Positions 25,700 through 35,560 are shown, numbered from the stretch's first letter. The stretch: DNA of 64,000 bases from Leptotrichia massiliensis (GCF_900104625.1 NZ_FNVZ01000005.1:1488001-1552000), one strand, 5' to 3'. Made by a program: numbers and translations. Notes: generated from the sequence alone by a model not told the origin.

Positions 25700-26581
25700 T
25701 TATTTCTTAGGAGTTGCATCTATTACAATTCCCATTTGTGATAAAGGTTCTCCCAGTTTTGTAACTGCTTCTGCTAGTGCTTTTGTATCCTCAGGCTTCA
25801 ATTCTGTATATAATTTGTAATGCTTATCATCAGTCATATATTTATCAAGAAGAGCATTTACAGCTTTAAATTCAGTATCTAAAGTTGTTACGAGCTTAGC
25901 ATCTTTTTGTTCTAATTTAGGTCTGAATAATTCAAAAATTTTCTGAGCTCCTTCGATGTTTGCTCTAAAGTCGTATAAATCAGTGTGCGAGAACACTTCT
26001 TCTTCTCCAGTAATTTTTTGAGTCGAAACTTCATTTAACAAGTCAATCGCTCCTGTAACCATTAAATCAGGCGTTACTTCAATTGTGGCAATTTTTGCCT
26101 TTAGCTCCTTAATGTCGTTTACAAGATCGTCTGCGTATTTTTCAGTTCCTTTTGTAGTGTTTTGCTCCCATAATATTTTTTCAATTCTATGAAAACCTTT
26201 CCATCCTTCTTCATTTTTAAATTCTTCCTTAAAGTCTACAAGACGATAATCTATCTTAATATCAGATTCTCCAAAACTTTCAGCAATAGGTTCAGATCTT
26301 TCATAAGCCATACGGATTAATGGATAAACTTTTTTAGCTTCATCCAATTTCCCTTCCTTCAATAATTTTGCAAAGTTTTCTGTATCCTTTAAAAGCATGT
26401 CAATCTGACCTTCAACATATTTCTTATATTCAGCAGTTTCTTTGCTCAAATCAGCTTTTCCTTGTTCAGCAGTTTGCCCTGCTGTCGTTCCAGTTTTCCC
26501 AGTTTCCTTTGCTCCAGCGTCTTTCCCGCAGCTTACCACCACTAATGCTCCAATGATTAGTAAAATTCCCATTTTTTTCAT
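25700..26581 (-). CDS. efeO: EfeO/EfeM-type iron-binding lipoprotein (imelysin, M75 fold)
   Basis: 293 aa. The lipobox VVVSC (Cys 18) predicts a lipoprotein. The imelysin-like domain shows the characteristic G-x-H-x-x-E (GWKGFHRIEKILWEQ, about 130) and YxxxxxEP-like helices. There is no N-terminal cupredoxin domain, so it is the short EfeM type. It is presumed to bind iron outside the membrane and pass it to EfeU/EfeB. It opens the operon and has AGGAGG before its start. Confidence 0.88.
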   Translation of the reverse strand: MKKMGILLIIGALVVVSCGKDAGAKETGKTGTTAGQTAEQGKADLSKETAEYKKYVEGQIDMLLKDTENFAKLLKEGKLDEAKKVYPLIRMAYERSEPIAESFGESDIKIDYRLVDFKEEFKNEEGWKGFHRIEKILWEQNTTKGTEKYADDLVNDIKELKAKIATIEVTPDLMVTGAIDLLNEVSTQKITGEEEVFSHTDLYDFRANIEGAQKIFELFRPKLEQKDAKLVTTLDTEFKAVNALLDKYMTDDKHYKLYTELKPEDTKALAEAVTKLGEPLSQMGIVIDATPKK

Positions 26582-26615
26582 AAAAAAATTCCTCCTAGTT
26601 TATATTTATGATATA

Positions 26616-26644
26616 ATTATACTTTTTATTCTTTTATTTGTAAA
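26616..26644 (-). promoter_or_regulatory. Promoter of the efe-tat operon
   Basis: On the minus strand TTTACA (26639-26644), 17 bp, TATAAT (26616-26621), about 35 bp before efeO. No convincing Fur box overlaps it. Confidence 0.65.
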
Positions 26645-26979
26645 GCAAAATTATTTGATTTTCAAAATTTTTTGATTTATTTGAACACTAGACTTAAAAA
26701 AATTAAAGTTACATTGCTCAAACTAAAAAAGTTTGATTATATAATAAAATGGATTTAAAACCGAAAGAAAAAGTTATAACTATTTTACTCAATCCCTAAA
26801 TTTATAAGTTTAATTTTAAATAGGTTTGAGTATATATTATAAAAACATTAGAAACCTTCTATAACACACATGATAATAAAAGGAAAATATATTGAAAAAA
26901 TGAATACTAAATGATAAAATATGTATATACTTTTTAAAATTAAAATAAATTTTATATAAATAAAATAAGGAGAGAGATT
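26645..26979. other. Intergenic region efeO / 26980 gene
   Basis: This AT-rich divergent gap holds the promoter for the rightward gene (26892-26920) and a perfect 7-bp hairpin TCAAACT/AGTTTGA at 26718-26736 of unknown role. No coding frame is credible. Confidence 0.5.
26892..26920 (+). promoter_or_regulatory. Promoter for 26980 gene
   Basis: TTGAAA (26892-26897), 17 bp, TAAAAT (26915-26920) with an extended TG (26912-26913). Confidence 0.55.
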
Positions 26980-27459
26980 ATGAAGAAAAATAGTGTACAA
27001 CTTTTATTTATCCTTTGCGTATTTTTGGTTTCATTTAATATTTTTGCTAAAAGTACATCATTTAAAGCTGATAGTATTTTATTTACAAAAACAATTCCAT
27101 TTGAAAAACTGCCAGAAAATATAGAACAAGATATGAAAAATGGAAGTATGAACTATCTCAAAAATCAACAATGCCTTATCTCAACTTACAGAACGTTTTA
27201 TAAGGATTCCACTCTTGATCACATAAATATTTATGCAACTTGTATGGAAGTAAATCCAGATAAAAAAATAAATTGGGATTATCCTCAAATCCCTAATAAT
27301 GCTGAAATCAAAACAATTCATGTTTTAGGGAAAAATTATCCAAAATCACTTTTAAATGATTTGAAAAAAGGGAAAAGTACATTTTTTGGAGAAAAATTAG
27401 CTTATTACAAACCTTCTCACAAAAATTATAAACAAAATGAATATTTTTATTCTAAATAA
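26980..27459 (+). CDS. Secreted protein of unknown function (159 aa)
   Basis: AAGGAGAG precedes the ATG. A clear signal peptide (KKNSVQLLFILCVFLVSFNIFA, cleavage after FAK or A) leaves a ~135-residue soluble domain with two cysteines (QQCLIS and ATCME) that could form a disulfide. No family is recognised. It is monocistronic, with its own promoter and a probable terminator at 27588. Confidence 0.75.
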   Translation: MKKNSVQLLFILCVFLVSFNIFAKSTSFKADSILFTKTIPFEKLPENIEQDMKNGSMNYLKNQQCLISTYRTFYKDSTLDHINIYATCMEVNPDKKINWDYPQIPNNAEIKTIHVLGKNYPKSLLNDLKKGKSTFFGEKLAYYKPSHKNYKQNEYFYSK

Positions 27460-27587
27460 CTAAAAAAATTTTTTTATTTAAGATTTGTCTATTATTAAAC
27501 AAAAGGTATAATATAATTTTAACATATTCTCAAACATTATTAAAATTAGACTACTACTTTTTAAAATTCAAAATTATAAAATTAAAT

Positions 27588-27636
27588 AAAATTATGAGTT
27601 CTTATTTTTATAGTACTGGCTCATAATTTTTTATTT
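27588..27636 (+). terminator. Rho-independent terminator
   Basis: Arms AAAATTATGAG (27588-27598) and CTCATAATTTT (27620-27630) are perfect 11-bp complements followed by TTATTTAT. It is the likely terminator of the 26980 gene despite a ~130-nt 3' region. The rest of the 27460-27837 gap is featureless AT-rich sequence. Confidence 0.6.
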
Positions 27637-27837
27637 ATATGTAGAAGGTATTTTTGATTAAATTAGTTTTAAAAAATTTAGAAAAACATTCAATAAATCT
27701 AATAAAAAATATTTTTTAAGAATTAATGGAAAAAAATCTTTAAAAATGTTACAATAATTCACAAAGATAAAAATTTGAAATGTTGATTTTTGATATTTAA
27801 TTTTAAATATTTTAATCATAGAAAAAGAGGTTTTATT

Positions 27838-28680
27838 ATGGAAAATTTCGAAAAAAAAGGAAATAATGATAATCTAAATAAAAAAAATAAAGTAAAAAAA
27901 GTACGAATTATAAAAAATGGATACGGTAATGAAAAATTGTTAAAAGATTTTTATGATTATTTGGAAAAAAATGATATTCAAGAAGTTTTTGGTGTGGAGA
28001 AAGCTGACTTAATAATTTCGCTTGGCGGAGATGGAACAATGCTAATTTCTGCAAAAGAGGCAATTACAAGTGATATTCCAGTTCTTGCAATAAATATGGG
28101 ATCTCTTGGCTATCTTGCGGAAGTTAATCCAAAAGATGCAGTTAAAATGTTACAAGACTATGAAAACGGTAATTATAAAGTAGAAGAAAGAACTTTTCTT
28201 GAAGTAAAGTATCAAGACAATATATTTTATGCTTTAAATGAACTTGTAATAACTAAAGGTGGACACGAAGCACATTTAATACAGGTTGAAGTTTACTCAA
28301 ATGATATTTTTGTAAACAAGTACAGAGCTGATGGCGTAATAGTAGCAACTCCTACAGGCTCAACAGCCTATTCACTTTCAGCAGGTGGTTCGATCGTTCA
28401 TCCTGGTTTAAATGCTCTTTCAATAACGCCACTAGCTCCACAAAGCCTAACAGCTCGTCCAATTATTGTAAATGGTTGTGAAGTACTTAGTTTTAAAGCA
28501 ACTTCAAGAGATGATGCCGTTCATCTAAATATTGATGGAAATCAATGGCTTCAAATACAGCCAAATGATCTAGTATCTGCAAGATTATCAAAGAAAAAAA
28601 TTCGAATAATAAAACCTACAAATAGTGATTATTACAGTATCTTAAGACAAAAACTAAAATGGGGAGATTCTGTATTATAA
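27838..28680 (+). CDS. nadK: NAD kinase
   Basis: 280 aa from ATG 27838, which has AAAGAGG upstream; an in-frame ATG at 27790 lacks a ribosome-binding site. Signatures are LIISLGGDGTMLISA (GGDGT, catalytic Asp), the NE/D-type ALNELVITKGG and DGVIVATPTGSTAYSLSAGG. The cytosolic enzyme phosphorylates NAD to NADP. recN follows 61 bp downstream in the same direction, a pairing common in bacteria. Confidence 0.95.
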   Translation: MENFEKKGNNDNLNKKNKVKKVRIIKNGYGNEKLLKDFYDYLEKNDIQEVFGVEKADLIISLGGDGTMLISAKEAITSDIPVLAINMGSLGYLAEVNPKDAVKMLQDYENGNYKVEERTFLEVKYQDNIFYALNELVITKGGHEAHLIQVEVYSNDIFVNKYRADGVIVATPTGSTAYSLSAGGSIVHPGLNALSITPLAPQSLTARPIIVNGCEVLSFKATSRDDAVHLNIDGNQWLQIQPNDLVSARLSKKKIRIIKPTNSDYYSILRQKLKWGDSVL

Positions 28681-28741
28681 TTAGTAATCTGAATAATTCA
28701 AAAAATAAAGTTATAAAAAATAAAATAGTGAAAGGAAAAAA

Positions 28742-30421
28742 ATGCTAAGGGAATTAAGATTAAATAATCTAGCAATAATAAAAAATTTGGATTTGGAATT
28801 TAACGAAAAATTTATTGCATTAACTGGAGAAACAGGAGCTGGGAAATCAATTATTTTGGATGGAATTTCACTATTAATTGGTGAAAGAAGTCACACTGAT
28901 ATGATTAGAAATGGTGAAGAAAGCCTTTTTGCAGAAGGTATTTTTGAATTAAATGAAAACCAAAAGAAAAGGTTGAATGAACTTGGGTTTGAGATTGATG
29001 ATGATGAACTTATTATAACTAGACATTTTGATAGAAATGCAAAATCAAAAATAACAGTAAATGGAGCAAGACTGACTTTATCTCGACTAAAGGAACTTAT
29101 GGTAAATATTATTGATTTAGTCGGACAACATGAGCATCAGTTTTTGCTAAATAATGAGTATCATTTACATCTTTTGGACAGATTTTTAGATGATGAAGGA
29201 AGGGCACTTTCTAGAAAAATACGAGAAAATGTAAATAAAATAAAAGCATTAAATGCAAAAATAAAAAATATTGAAGATGAAAAAGCCAAAATTGCTGAAA
29301 AAAAAGATATTTTAGAATTTCAATTTAATGAAATCGAAAGTTTGGAACTAGAAGAAAATGAGGATGAAGAACTGGAAGAAGAGTACAAAATACTTTTTAA
29401 TGCTGGAAAAATTAGTGAAAAGTTAGATGAAACATCACAGTTACTAAAAGAAGGTGAATTTTCGATTTTAACAGCACTTGGCAGAGCAAGAAGAAATCTC
29501 GAACAACTTTCAGACTTGTCTGAATCATATAGTGAACTGTATGATAAAATTGAGTCAGTTTTGTATGAAGTTGAGGATATTTCCTATTCTGTGGATAATC
29601 TAGCTGGAGATGTTGAAATAGATGATGACAGGCTGGAAAAAGTTGTGGAAAGAATTAATGCAATTAATAAGCTAAAATTAAAATATGGCTCTACAATTAA
29701 AGAAATTTTGGAACATCGGGACAAAATCGAAAAAGATTTATCACTTGTTGAATTTGAAAATGAGGAACTAAAAAATTTAAAACTTCTAAAAAAAGAACTA
29801 GTGAATCAATATTTTATTGATAGTGAAAAACTTAGTGAAATCCGTATGGAAATTTCAGAAAGCCTTCAAAATACGATTGATATTCAGTTGAGCGACTTAA
29901 ATATGGAAAATGCAAAATTTAAAGTGGAAATTACAAAGACAGAAGAAATTACATCTCATGGAATAAATAATGCAGAATTTATGATTACAACAAATGTTGG
30001 AGAAACATTTAAGCCACTTGCCAAAATAGCATCTGGCGGAGAAATTTCACGTATAATGCTAGCTCTTAAAACCGTATTTTCTACAGTTGATAATATTTCT
30101 GTACTGATTTTTGATGAAATTGATACTGGAATTTCTGGAGAAACTGTCAGAAGAGTTGCTGAAAAATTACGGGAACTTTCGAGAAATACACAAATTATCT
30201 GTGTAACACATTCTCCACAAATTGCTGGAAAAGCACAGCAGCAGTTTTTCATCAAAAAGGAAATTGAAAATAACTTTACAGAAACAAAAGTACGGGAATT
30301 AAATACGGAAGAAAGAATAAGGGAAATTGCAAGAATTATTTCAGGAGACAACATTACAGAAGCGTCTGTTAATCATGCTAAGGAGATAATGGGGCTATGG
30401 GACAAAAAAGTATTAATTTAA
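28742..30421 (+). CDS. recN: DNA repair protein RecN
   Basis: 559 aa, SMC-like ATPase. The N-terminal Walker A is TGETGAGKSIILDGI (about 29-43), followed by a central coiled coil (about 150-375), with ABC signature LASGGEISRIMLALK (about 428) and Walker B VLIFDEIDTGISGET (about 455) at the C-terminus. RecN holds broken DNA ends during double-strand-break repair. Start has AAAGGA upstream. The 3' end overlaps the recombinase gene by 25 bp. Confidence 0.96.
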   Translation: MLRELRLNNLAIIKNLDLEFNEKFIALTGETGAGKSIILDGISLLIGERSHTDMIRNGEESLFAEGIFELNENQKKRLNELGFEIDDDELIITRHFDRNAKSKITVNGARLTLSRLKELMVNIIDLVGQHEHQFLLNNEYHLHLLDRFLDDEGRALSRKIRENVNKIKALNAKIKNIEDEKAKIAEKKDILEFQFNEIESLELEENEDEELEEEYKILFNAGKISEKLDETSQLLKEGEFSILTALGRARRNLEQLSDLSESYSELYDKIESVLYEVEDISYSVDNLAGDVEIDDDRLEKVVERINAINKLKLKYGSTIKEILEHRDKIEKDLSLVEFENEELKNLKLLKKELVNQYFIDSEKLSEIRMEISESLQNTIDIQLSDLNMENAKFKVEITKTEEITSHGINNAEFMITTNVGETFKPLAKIASGGEISRIMLALKTVFSTVDNISVLIFDEIDTGISGETVRRVAEKLRELSRNTQIICVTHSPQIAGKAQQQFFIKKEIENNFTETKVRELNTEERIREIARIISGDNITEASVNHAKEIMGLWDKKVLI

Positions 30422-31401
30422 AAAATATGGCAAAAGAAAATTTAAATTTAACTGAACATATTTCCAAAACAGAAGAAAAAAATAATGAAAATAATTCAAA
30501 AAGCAAAAGAAAAGTTCAAAAGAAAAAAATATCACGTGAAAATAAAACGCAAATTAGAGAATTTCTTGATTTTCTTGAATTTGAAAAAGGAAGTTCCAAA
30601 AATACTATTACTGGATACAATCGTGATTTGCTACAATTTTTTCAGTTTGCTCAAAAAAATTTTTCTGAAATTGAAGAAAAGGATATTTTTGAATATATAG
30701 AAAATTTGAATGAAAAATTGAGAAGAAATTCGGTATTGAGAAAAGTTTCAGCCTTAAAGACATTTTATAAATTTTGTTATTTAAATAAAGACGTGGAAAA
30801 GGATCCGACAGGAATGATAAAAACTTTGAAACGTGAACAAAGGCTTCCTGAAATTTTAACACTAAAGGAAATGAAACAAATTGTCGATAATTGTCCTCAT
30901 ACGCCTGAAGGAATGCAAAACAAGCTCATTATCAAAATTCTCATTGCAACTGGAGCAAGAATTTCAGAAACCTTAAATCTGGAAATAAAAGATGTGGAAA
31001 ATCAGGACTATGAATTTATAAAAGTGCTTGGAAAAGGTTCAAAATATCGTATAATACCAATTTATGACAGTCTTGAAAATGAAATAAAAAACTATTTGGC
31101 TACTTACAGACCAAAATTAAAAAATTCGAGCGAAAGTTTTAAGATTTTTCCAAATACTCGACGGGAAAAGTTTTGGAAAGATTTAAAAACCATTGCAAAA
31201 AATGCAAAAATTGAAAAAAATGTTTATCCTCATATTTTTAGACATTCACTTGCGACAATTTTACTTGGAAATGGTGCAGATGTGCGTATTGTCCAAGAAA
31301 TATTAGGACACGCCAACATTACAACAACTGAAATTTACACACATGTGGAAAAGTCCAAACTAAAAATGATTTATGATAACATAAAGTTAGGAGATGATTA
31401 G
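30397..31401 (+). CDS. Xer-type tyrosine recombinase
   Basis: 334 aa. An N-terminal Lys/Glu/Asn-rich extension (about 1-45) precedes a SAM-like core-binding domain (EFLDFLEFEKGSSKNTITGY). Catalytic residues are Arg in TGARISETLNL (about 189), Lys in LGKGSKYRIIPI, HxxR in HIFRHSLATILL (about 279-282), His in LGHANI and Tyr in EIYTHV (about 313). This is the XerC/XerD architecture for chromosome-dimer resolution, but which paralogue cannot be told. AGGAG precedes ATG 30397; a later ATG at 30427 is an alternative start. Confidence 0.88.
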   Translation: MGQKSINLKNMAKENLNLTEHISKTEEKNNENNSKSKRKVQKKKISRENKTQIREFLDFLEFEKGSSKNTITGYNRDLLQFFQFAQKNFSEIEEKDIFEYIENLNEKLRRNSVLRKVSALKTFYKFCYLNKDVEKDPTGMIKTLKREQRLPEILTLKEMKQIVDNCPHTPEGMQNKLIIKILIATGARISETLNLEIKDVENQDYEFIKVLGKGSKYRIIPIYDSLENEIKNYLATYRPKLKNSSESFKIFPNTRREKFWKDLKTIAKNAKIEKNVYPHIFRHSLATILLGNGADVRIVQEILGHANITTTEIYTHVEKSKLKMIYDNIKLGDD

Positions 31402-31406
31402 ACAAA

Positions 31407-31826
31407 ATGAGAGACAATCGTGAATTAAAAAGACATAAAGATGAAAAATTGCGAGTATTATTAATTACAATCGTTACATATTTTGTATTTTTAGTAATAA
31501 AAAAAATGGATATAGTAACTCCATATTTGGGAATTACCATGCTAATACTGCTTTATCTATACGCAAACTATAATTTAATAAATATGTTTTTTACAAGCAA
31601 AAGAACAACTTTCAAAATTTATGCCTTTCTTTTACTGGAAGTAATTTATTTGTATACATTTAATATTTCTATTGCTGGTGCTATTTTATATGTTATTTTC
31701 TTTTCACTTTTATTTTTTTCCATAAGAAAAGATGAAGGAAGAGAAGAAATACCAAAAATAACTAAATTTGTTCAAATATTTCTTATATTTAAAATCGTTT
31801 TTGTATTAACTATGTTAATTTTTTAA
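31407..31826 (+). CDS. Small integral membrane protein, unknown (139 aa)
   Basis: Four hydrophobic helices are visible (about 17-33, 40-55, 67-100 as two, 113-138), with a charged N-terminus. It starts 5 bp after the recombinase gene with AGGAG upstream, so is co-transcribed. No family is recognised. Confidence 0.72.
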   Translation: MRDNRELKRHKDEKLRVLLITIVTYFVFLVIKKMDIVTPYLGITMLILLYLYANYNLINMFFTSKRTTFKIYAFLLLEVIYLYTFNISIAGAILYVIFFSLLFFSIRKDEGREEIPKITKFVQIFLIFKIVFVLTMLIF

Positions 31827-31927
31827 TTTTTTTATACAAAAAATTTTTGAAAACATGCTTATAAGTCCAATGAAAATAGCATTTATAGACTATTTTATTA
31901 AAAATACATAAAAGTTAGAAAAAATGG

Positions 31928-31956
31928 TTGAGAAATGTAAAAAAAAGTAGTATAAT
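31928..31956 (+). promoter_or_regulatory. Promoter of DUF1694-murA
   Basis: TTGAGA (31928-31933), 17 bp, TATAAT (31951-31956), 55 bp before the start. Confidence 0.7.
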
Positions 31957-32011
31957 GACAAAATGTAATAAATTTTTAAAAATTGAATATTAAATGAATT
32001 GGAGAAATAAA

Positions 32012-32608
32012 ATGGCTATTAGCGTTAATAGAAATAATACAGATGACGTTATGAAAAGTATGGAAGAAGCAACAGATAGGGCTGTAAATGCACAGGCTGA
32101 AAAAAATTTATTTCTTGGAGAATACAAAGAACGAATTATAAAAGCTCTTACTTTTGATGAAATAAAGGAAAAAGGAATTTATTATGAAATAGAAAAAGCT
32201 TTGGATAATAAATATGCGGCTAAAATGGTTATTTCACGTCATGTAAACTTTAATGATATAAAAAAATATATTGAAATAGCTAAAAAGAAAAAAATATCAT
32301 ATAAAATGATAGACAATCTAGCCTGCTCAGGACAAATCGCACTTGTAGTAGTAGCAAAAGATGCAATTATACATGAAGCTGGTGATGAAATTGTGGTAAC
32401 ATCAAAATTAGAAAAGTTTCATCTAAAACACTTGTCAGACGCATATTATGAGGCAATGGAAAATTCCATTTGCAATTTTCATATGGATATTATAAAAAAA
32501 GAAATGCCAGAATATGCTCAAAATTATAAGGAATTAACTTTTATGGATAAACTATTTGGATCAAGATGTCCAATATGTCAAAAATTAGGAGGAAAAAAAC
32601 GTGGTTGA
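32012..32608 (+). CDS. DUF1694 (YueI-like) protein
   Basis: 198 aa from ATG 32012, chosen over 31994 because GGAG sits just before it. The N-terminal pattern [24 protein letters not shown]…IYYEIEKAL matches the DUF1694/YueI family, whose fold resembles ribosomal L7Ae-type or flavin-like proteins but whose function is unknown. The C-terminus has a CPICQK pair of cysteines. The gene overlaps murA by 8 bp. Confidence 0.8.
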   Translation: MAISVNRNNTDDVMKSMEEATDRAVNAQAEKNLFLGEYKERIIKALTFDEIKEKGIYYEIEKALDNKYAAKMVISRHVNFNDIKKYIEIAKKKKISYKMIDNLACSGQIALVVVAKDAIIHEAGDEIVVTSKLEKFHLKHLSDAYYEAMENSICNFHMDIIKKEMPEYAQNYKELTFMDKLFGSRCPICQKLGGKKRG

Positions 32609-33869
32609 TGGATTTAGAATAAAAGGAAAAACACCTTTAAATGGTATAATTAAAGTAAGTGGAGCAAAAAATGCAGCACTACCAATAATTATTGCAACAC
32701 TTGTTGCCAAGGGAGAATATATTTTAAAAAATGTACCAAATTTACGTGATATTAGAGTTACAATGAGATTACTTGAAGATTTGGGAATGCAGACTGAAAA
32801 ACTAGATGATAACTCTTATAAAATAATAAACAATGGTTTTAAAAGAAATGAAGCAAGTTATGAAATTGTAAAACAGATGAGAGCATCATTTTTAGTAATG
32901 GGACCTATGATTGCCAACTTGGATGAAGCTGTAGTTTCATTACCTGGAGGATGTGCAATTGGTTCACGTCCAGTTGATTTACATTTAAAAGGTTTTGAAA
33001 TGTTAGGTGCAGAAATTACAAGAGTTCACGGATACATTCATGCAAAATCAGATAATTTAAAAGGTGCAGAAATACCTTTAGGTTTCCCGAGTGTTGGAGC
33101 TACACAGAATATTATGATGGCAGCAGTAAAAACACCTGGAAAAACTATTATTTCAAATGCAGCAAGAGAGCCTGAGATTGTTGATTTAGGAAACTTCCTA
33201 AACAAAATGGGAGCTAAAATTACAGGACTTGGTACACCTAATATCGAAATTGAAGGTGTTGAAGAACTTCACGCTGTGGAATATTCAATCATGCCAGATA
33301 GAATCGAGGCTGGAACTTATGTAATAGCTTCATTAGTTACAGAAGGAGATTTGAAAATACAAGATGCAAGACTTGAAGATTTGGGAGTATTTAAATCTGA
33401 ATTGGAAACTATGGGAGTAAAATTTGAACAAAACGGTGATATTTTAACTGTAATAGGAAAAGCAAAAGACTTGAAGCCATCAAAAGTAAAAACATTGCCA
33501 CATCCTGGATTTCCAACAGATATGCAACCTCAAATGATGTTGCTGCAAACTCTTGTAAATGGTGGAAGTTCAATGGAAGAAACGGTGTTTGAAAACAGAT
33601 TTATGCATGTGCCTGAATTTAATCGGATGGGAGCAGATATTACTATAAAACATGGTATAGCCTTTATAAATGGAGGACTTCCATTAACAGGTGCAGAAGT
33701 AATGTCTTCAGACTTGAGAGCGGGAGCGGCACTGGTTTTAGCAGCACTTGCAGCAGATGGTGAAACTATTGTAAATAGAGTTTACCATATTGACAGAGGA
33801 TATGACAAACTAGAATTAAAATTAAATACAGTTGGTGCTCAAATTGAAAGAATCAAACTAGATGTTTAA
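32601..33869 (+). CDS. murA: UDP-N-acetylglucosamine 1-carboxyvinyltransferase
   Basis: 422 aa from GTG 32601, with AGGAGG upstream. First committed step of peptidoglycan synthesis: transfers enolpyruvate from PEP to UDP-GlcNAc. The landmarks are [18 protein letters not shown], the catalytic loop [14 protein letters not shown] with Cys at about 117 (the fosfomycin-reactive residue, so the fosfomycin-sensitive type) and [13 protein letters not shown]. It is translationally coupled to the DUF1694 gene. Confidence 0.97.
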   Translation: MVDGFRIKGKTPLNGIIKVSGAKNAALPIIIATLVAKGEYILKNVPNLRDIRVTMRLLEDLGMQTEKLDDNSYKIINNGFKRNEASYEIVKQMRASFLVMGPMIANLDEAVVSLPGGCAIGSRPVDLHLKGFEMLGAEITRVHGYIHAKSDNLKGAEIPLGFPSVGATQNIMMAAVKTPGKTIISNAAREPEIVDLGNFLNKMGAKITGLGTPNIEIEGVEELHAVEYSIMPDRIEAGTYVIASLVTEGDLKIQDARLEDLGVFKSELETMGVKFEQNGDILTVIGKAKDLKPSKVKTLPHPGFPTDMQPQMMLLQTLVNGGSSMEETVFENRFMHVPEFNRMGADITIKHGIAFINGGLPLTGAEVMSSDLRAGAALVLAALAADGETIVNRVYHIDRGYDKLELKLNTVGAQIERIKLDV

Positions 33870-33893
33870 CAGAATATAATATTTTAAATTATT

Positions 33894-33925
33894 AAAAGTC
33901 CTTAAAGTTAGAGGACTTTTTTTGT
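33894..33925 (+). terminator. Terminator after murA
   Basis: AAAAGTCC (33894-33901) pairs with GGACTTTT (33913-33920), followed by TTTG. Confidence 0.8.
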
Positions 33926-34030
33926 TGCTTTGTTACATATTTTTGAAAAAATTTTATAAAAATCAAATTTAAAAATTATGGTTATTTTAGCAAAATTTTA
34001 CTTCAATTTAAAATAAATATAATATTGGAC

Positions 34031-34058
34031 TTGAAAAATGAAAAAAGTGTAGTATAAT
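34031..34058 (+). promoter_or_regulatory. Promoter of the alcohol dehydrogenase
   Basis: TTGAAA (34031-34036), 16 bp, TATAAT (34053-34058). Confidence 0.6.
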
Positions 34059-34103
34059 TAGAATGAAAATATTTACTAAAAAAAATTGAAAAGAGGTAAA
34101 AAA

Positions 34104-35252
34104 ATGGCACAAAGAATTATTTTGAACGAAATTTCGTATCATGGTTTTGGAGCAATAAACCATATCCCAGAGGAAGTTAAGAAAAATAAATTCAAAAAAG
34201 CGCTTATATGTACAGATAAAGGGCTTTTAGAATTTGGTGGAGTATCAAAAATTACAGATTTGCTGGATAAGGAAAATTTAGCTTATGAAGTTTTTTCTGA
34301 TATTCAGCCAAATCCAACTATTGAAAATGTAAAAGATGGTGTTGAAAAGTACAAATCTGCAGGTGCTGACTACATTATCGCAATTGGTGGAGGTTCACCA
34401 ATGGATACTGCAAAAGCAGTTGCCATTATTATCAACAATCCAGAATTTTCTGATGTAAGAAGCCTTGAAGGTGTTGCAGACACTAAAAATAAATGTGTAC
34501 CAATTATCGCTGTTGCGACAACAGCTGGAACTGCTGCAGAAGTTACAATTAACTATGTAATCACAGATGTTGAAAAAGACAGAAAATTTGTATGCGTTGA
34601 TCCACATGATTTACCAATTGTAGCAATTGTTGATCCTGGAATGATGACAAGCATGCCAAAAGAACTTACTGCTGCAACTGGACTAGATGCTTTAACTCAT
34701 GCAATTGAAGGATTTACAACAAAAGCTGCTTGGGAAATGACTGATATGTTTCATTTAAAAGCCATTGAATTAATTGCAAAATATTTGAGAAGCGCTGTAA
34801 ATAATGAACCTGAAGGACGTGAAAAAATGGCACTTGCTTCATATTTAGCTGGAATGGGATTCTCAAATGTAGGACTTGGAATTGTACATTCAATGGCACA
34901 TCCGCTAGGAGCATTTTATGGTACTCCACATGGAATTGCAAATGCAATAATTCTTCCAACTGTAATGGAATACAATGCTGAATTTACTGGAGAAAAATTT
35001 AAAGCTATCGCAAAAGCATTTGGTGTAAAACATACAAGAACAATGTCACCAGAAGAATATAGAAAAGCTGCAGTTGATAAAGTAAGAGAATTAGCAAGCG
35101 ATGTTGGAATTCCAAACAACTTAAAAGGAATTATGGATATAAAAGATTTAGACTTTATTGCTGAATCTGCATTAAATGACGTTTGTACAGGTGGAAATCC
35201 ACGAGATACAAATTTAGAAGACATAAAAGAATTATATAAGAAATTATTATAA
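34104..35252 (+). CDS. Iron-containing alcohol dehydrogenase (FucO-like)
   Basis: 382 aa from ATG 34104 (AGAGGT upstream; the ATG at 34086 overlaps that site). Group III metal-dependent alcohol dehydrogenase: NAD-binding AIGGGSPMDTAKAVAI, TTAGTAAEVT, and metal ligands in GLDALTHAIEGF and HSMAHPLGAFYGTPHGIANA. Overall wording is closest to lactaldehyde reductase FucO. It probably recycles NADH in fermentation by reducing a short aldehyde; the substrate is not determined. Confidence 0.9.
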   Translation: MAQRIILNEISYHGFGAINHIPEEVKKNKFKKALICTDKGLLEFGGVSKITDLLDKENLAYEVFSDIQPNPTIENVKDGVEKYKSAGADYIIAIGGGSPMDTAKAVAIIINNPEFSDVRSLEGVADTKNKCVPIIAVATTAGTAAEVTINYVITDVEKDRKFVCVDPHDLPIVAIVDPGMMTSMPKELTAATGLDALTHAIEGFTTKAAWEMTDMFHLKAIELIAKYLRSAVNNEPEGREKMALASYLAGMGFSNVGLGIVHSMAHPLGAFYGTPHGIANAIILPTVMEYNAEFTGEKFKAIAKAFGVKHTRTMSPEEYRKAAVDKVRELASDVGIPNNLKGIMDIKDLDFIAESALNDVCTGGNPRDTNLEDIKELYKKLL

Positions 35253-35349
35253 TTTTTGAATTATACTAAATTCCATTTAAAATAGTGATAAAATTTTATA
35301 ATAAATGTATTTGATAATTTCAAAAAATTAAATCTACTCCTTAGTATCC

Positions 35350-35376
35350 ATCTAAATAATTTTTATTTAGATTTTG
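35350..35376 (+). terminator. Terminator after alcohol dehydrogenase
   Basis: ATCTAAAT (35350-35357) pairs with ATTTAGAT (35365-35372), followed by TTTG. The stem is AT-rich, so termination may be partial. Confidence 0.45.
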
Positions 35377-35389
35377 AAAAAGTGTTTAT

Positions 35390-35560
35390 TATTAATAAAT
35401 ATTTTTTCTATAACTTTTATGTTTTTTCTTTTTATAAAGCAAGGGAAATCAGTCGCCATTTCCCTTGCATCCCTGGCTTGTCTAAGCATTTTTTTGAAAT
35501 AAAAATGAAACTCGCTAACGCTCAAACAATCATTTTCATTCCAAAAAAATCACGACATTT
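35390..35560 (+). repeat. Structured intergenic repeat, copy B
   Basis: Hairpin 1 has arms GCAAGGGAAAT / ATTTCCCTTGC (35439-35449, 35458-35468) and loop CAGTCGCC. Then CTTGTCTAAGCATTTTTTTG, hairpin 2 with arms AAAATGA / TCATTTT (35502-35508, 35530-35536) and a 21-nt loop starting AACTCGCT and ending GCTCAAACAA, and the tail CCAAAAAAATCACGAC. Compared with A1 and A2, loops and linkers are conserved while stems change in compensatory fashion. Confidence 0.6.

Noticed and set aside
26600-26644. Fur box in the efeO promoter
   Set aside because: The sequence TGATATAATTATA has a partial resemblance only; fewer than half of the 7-1-7 positions fit.
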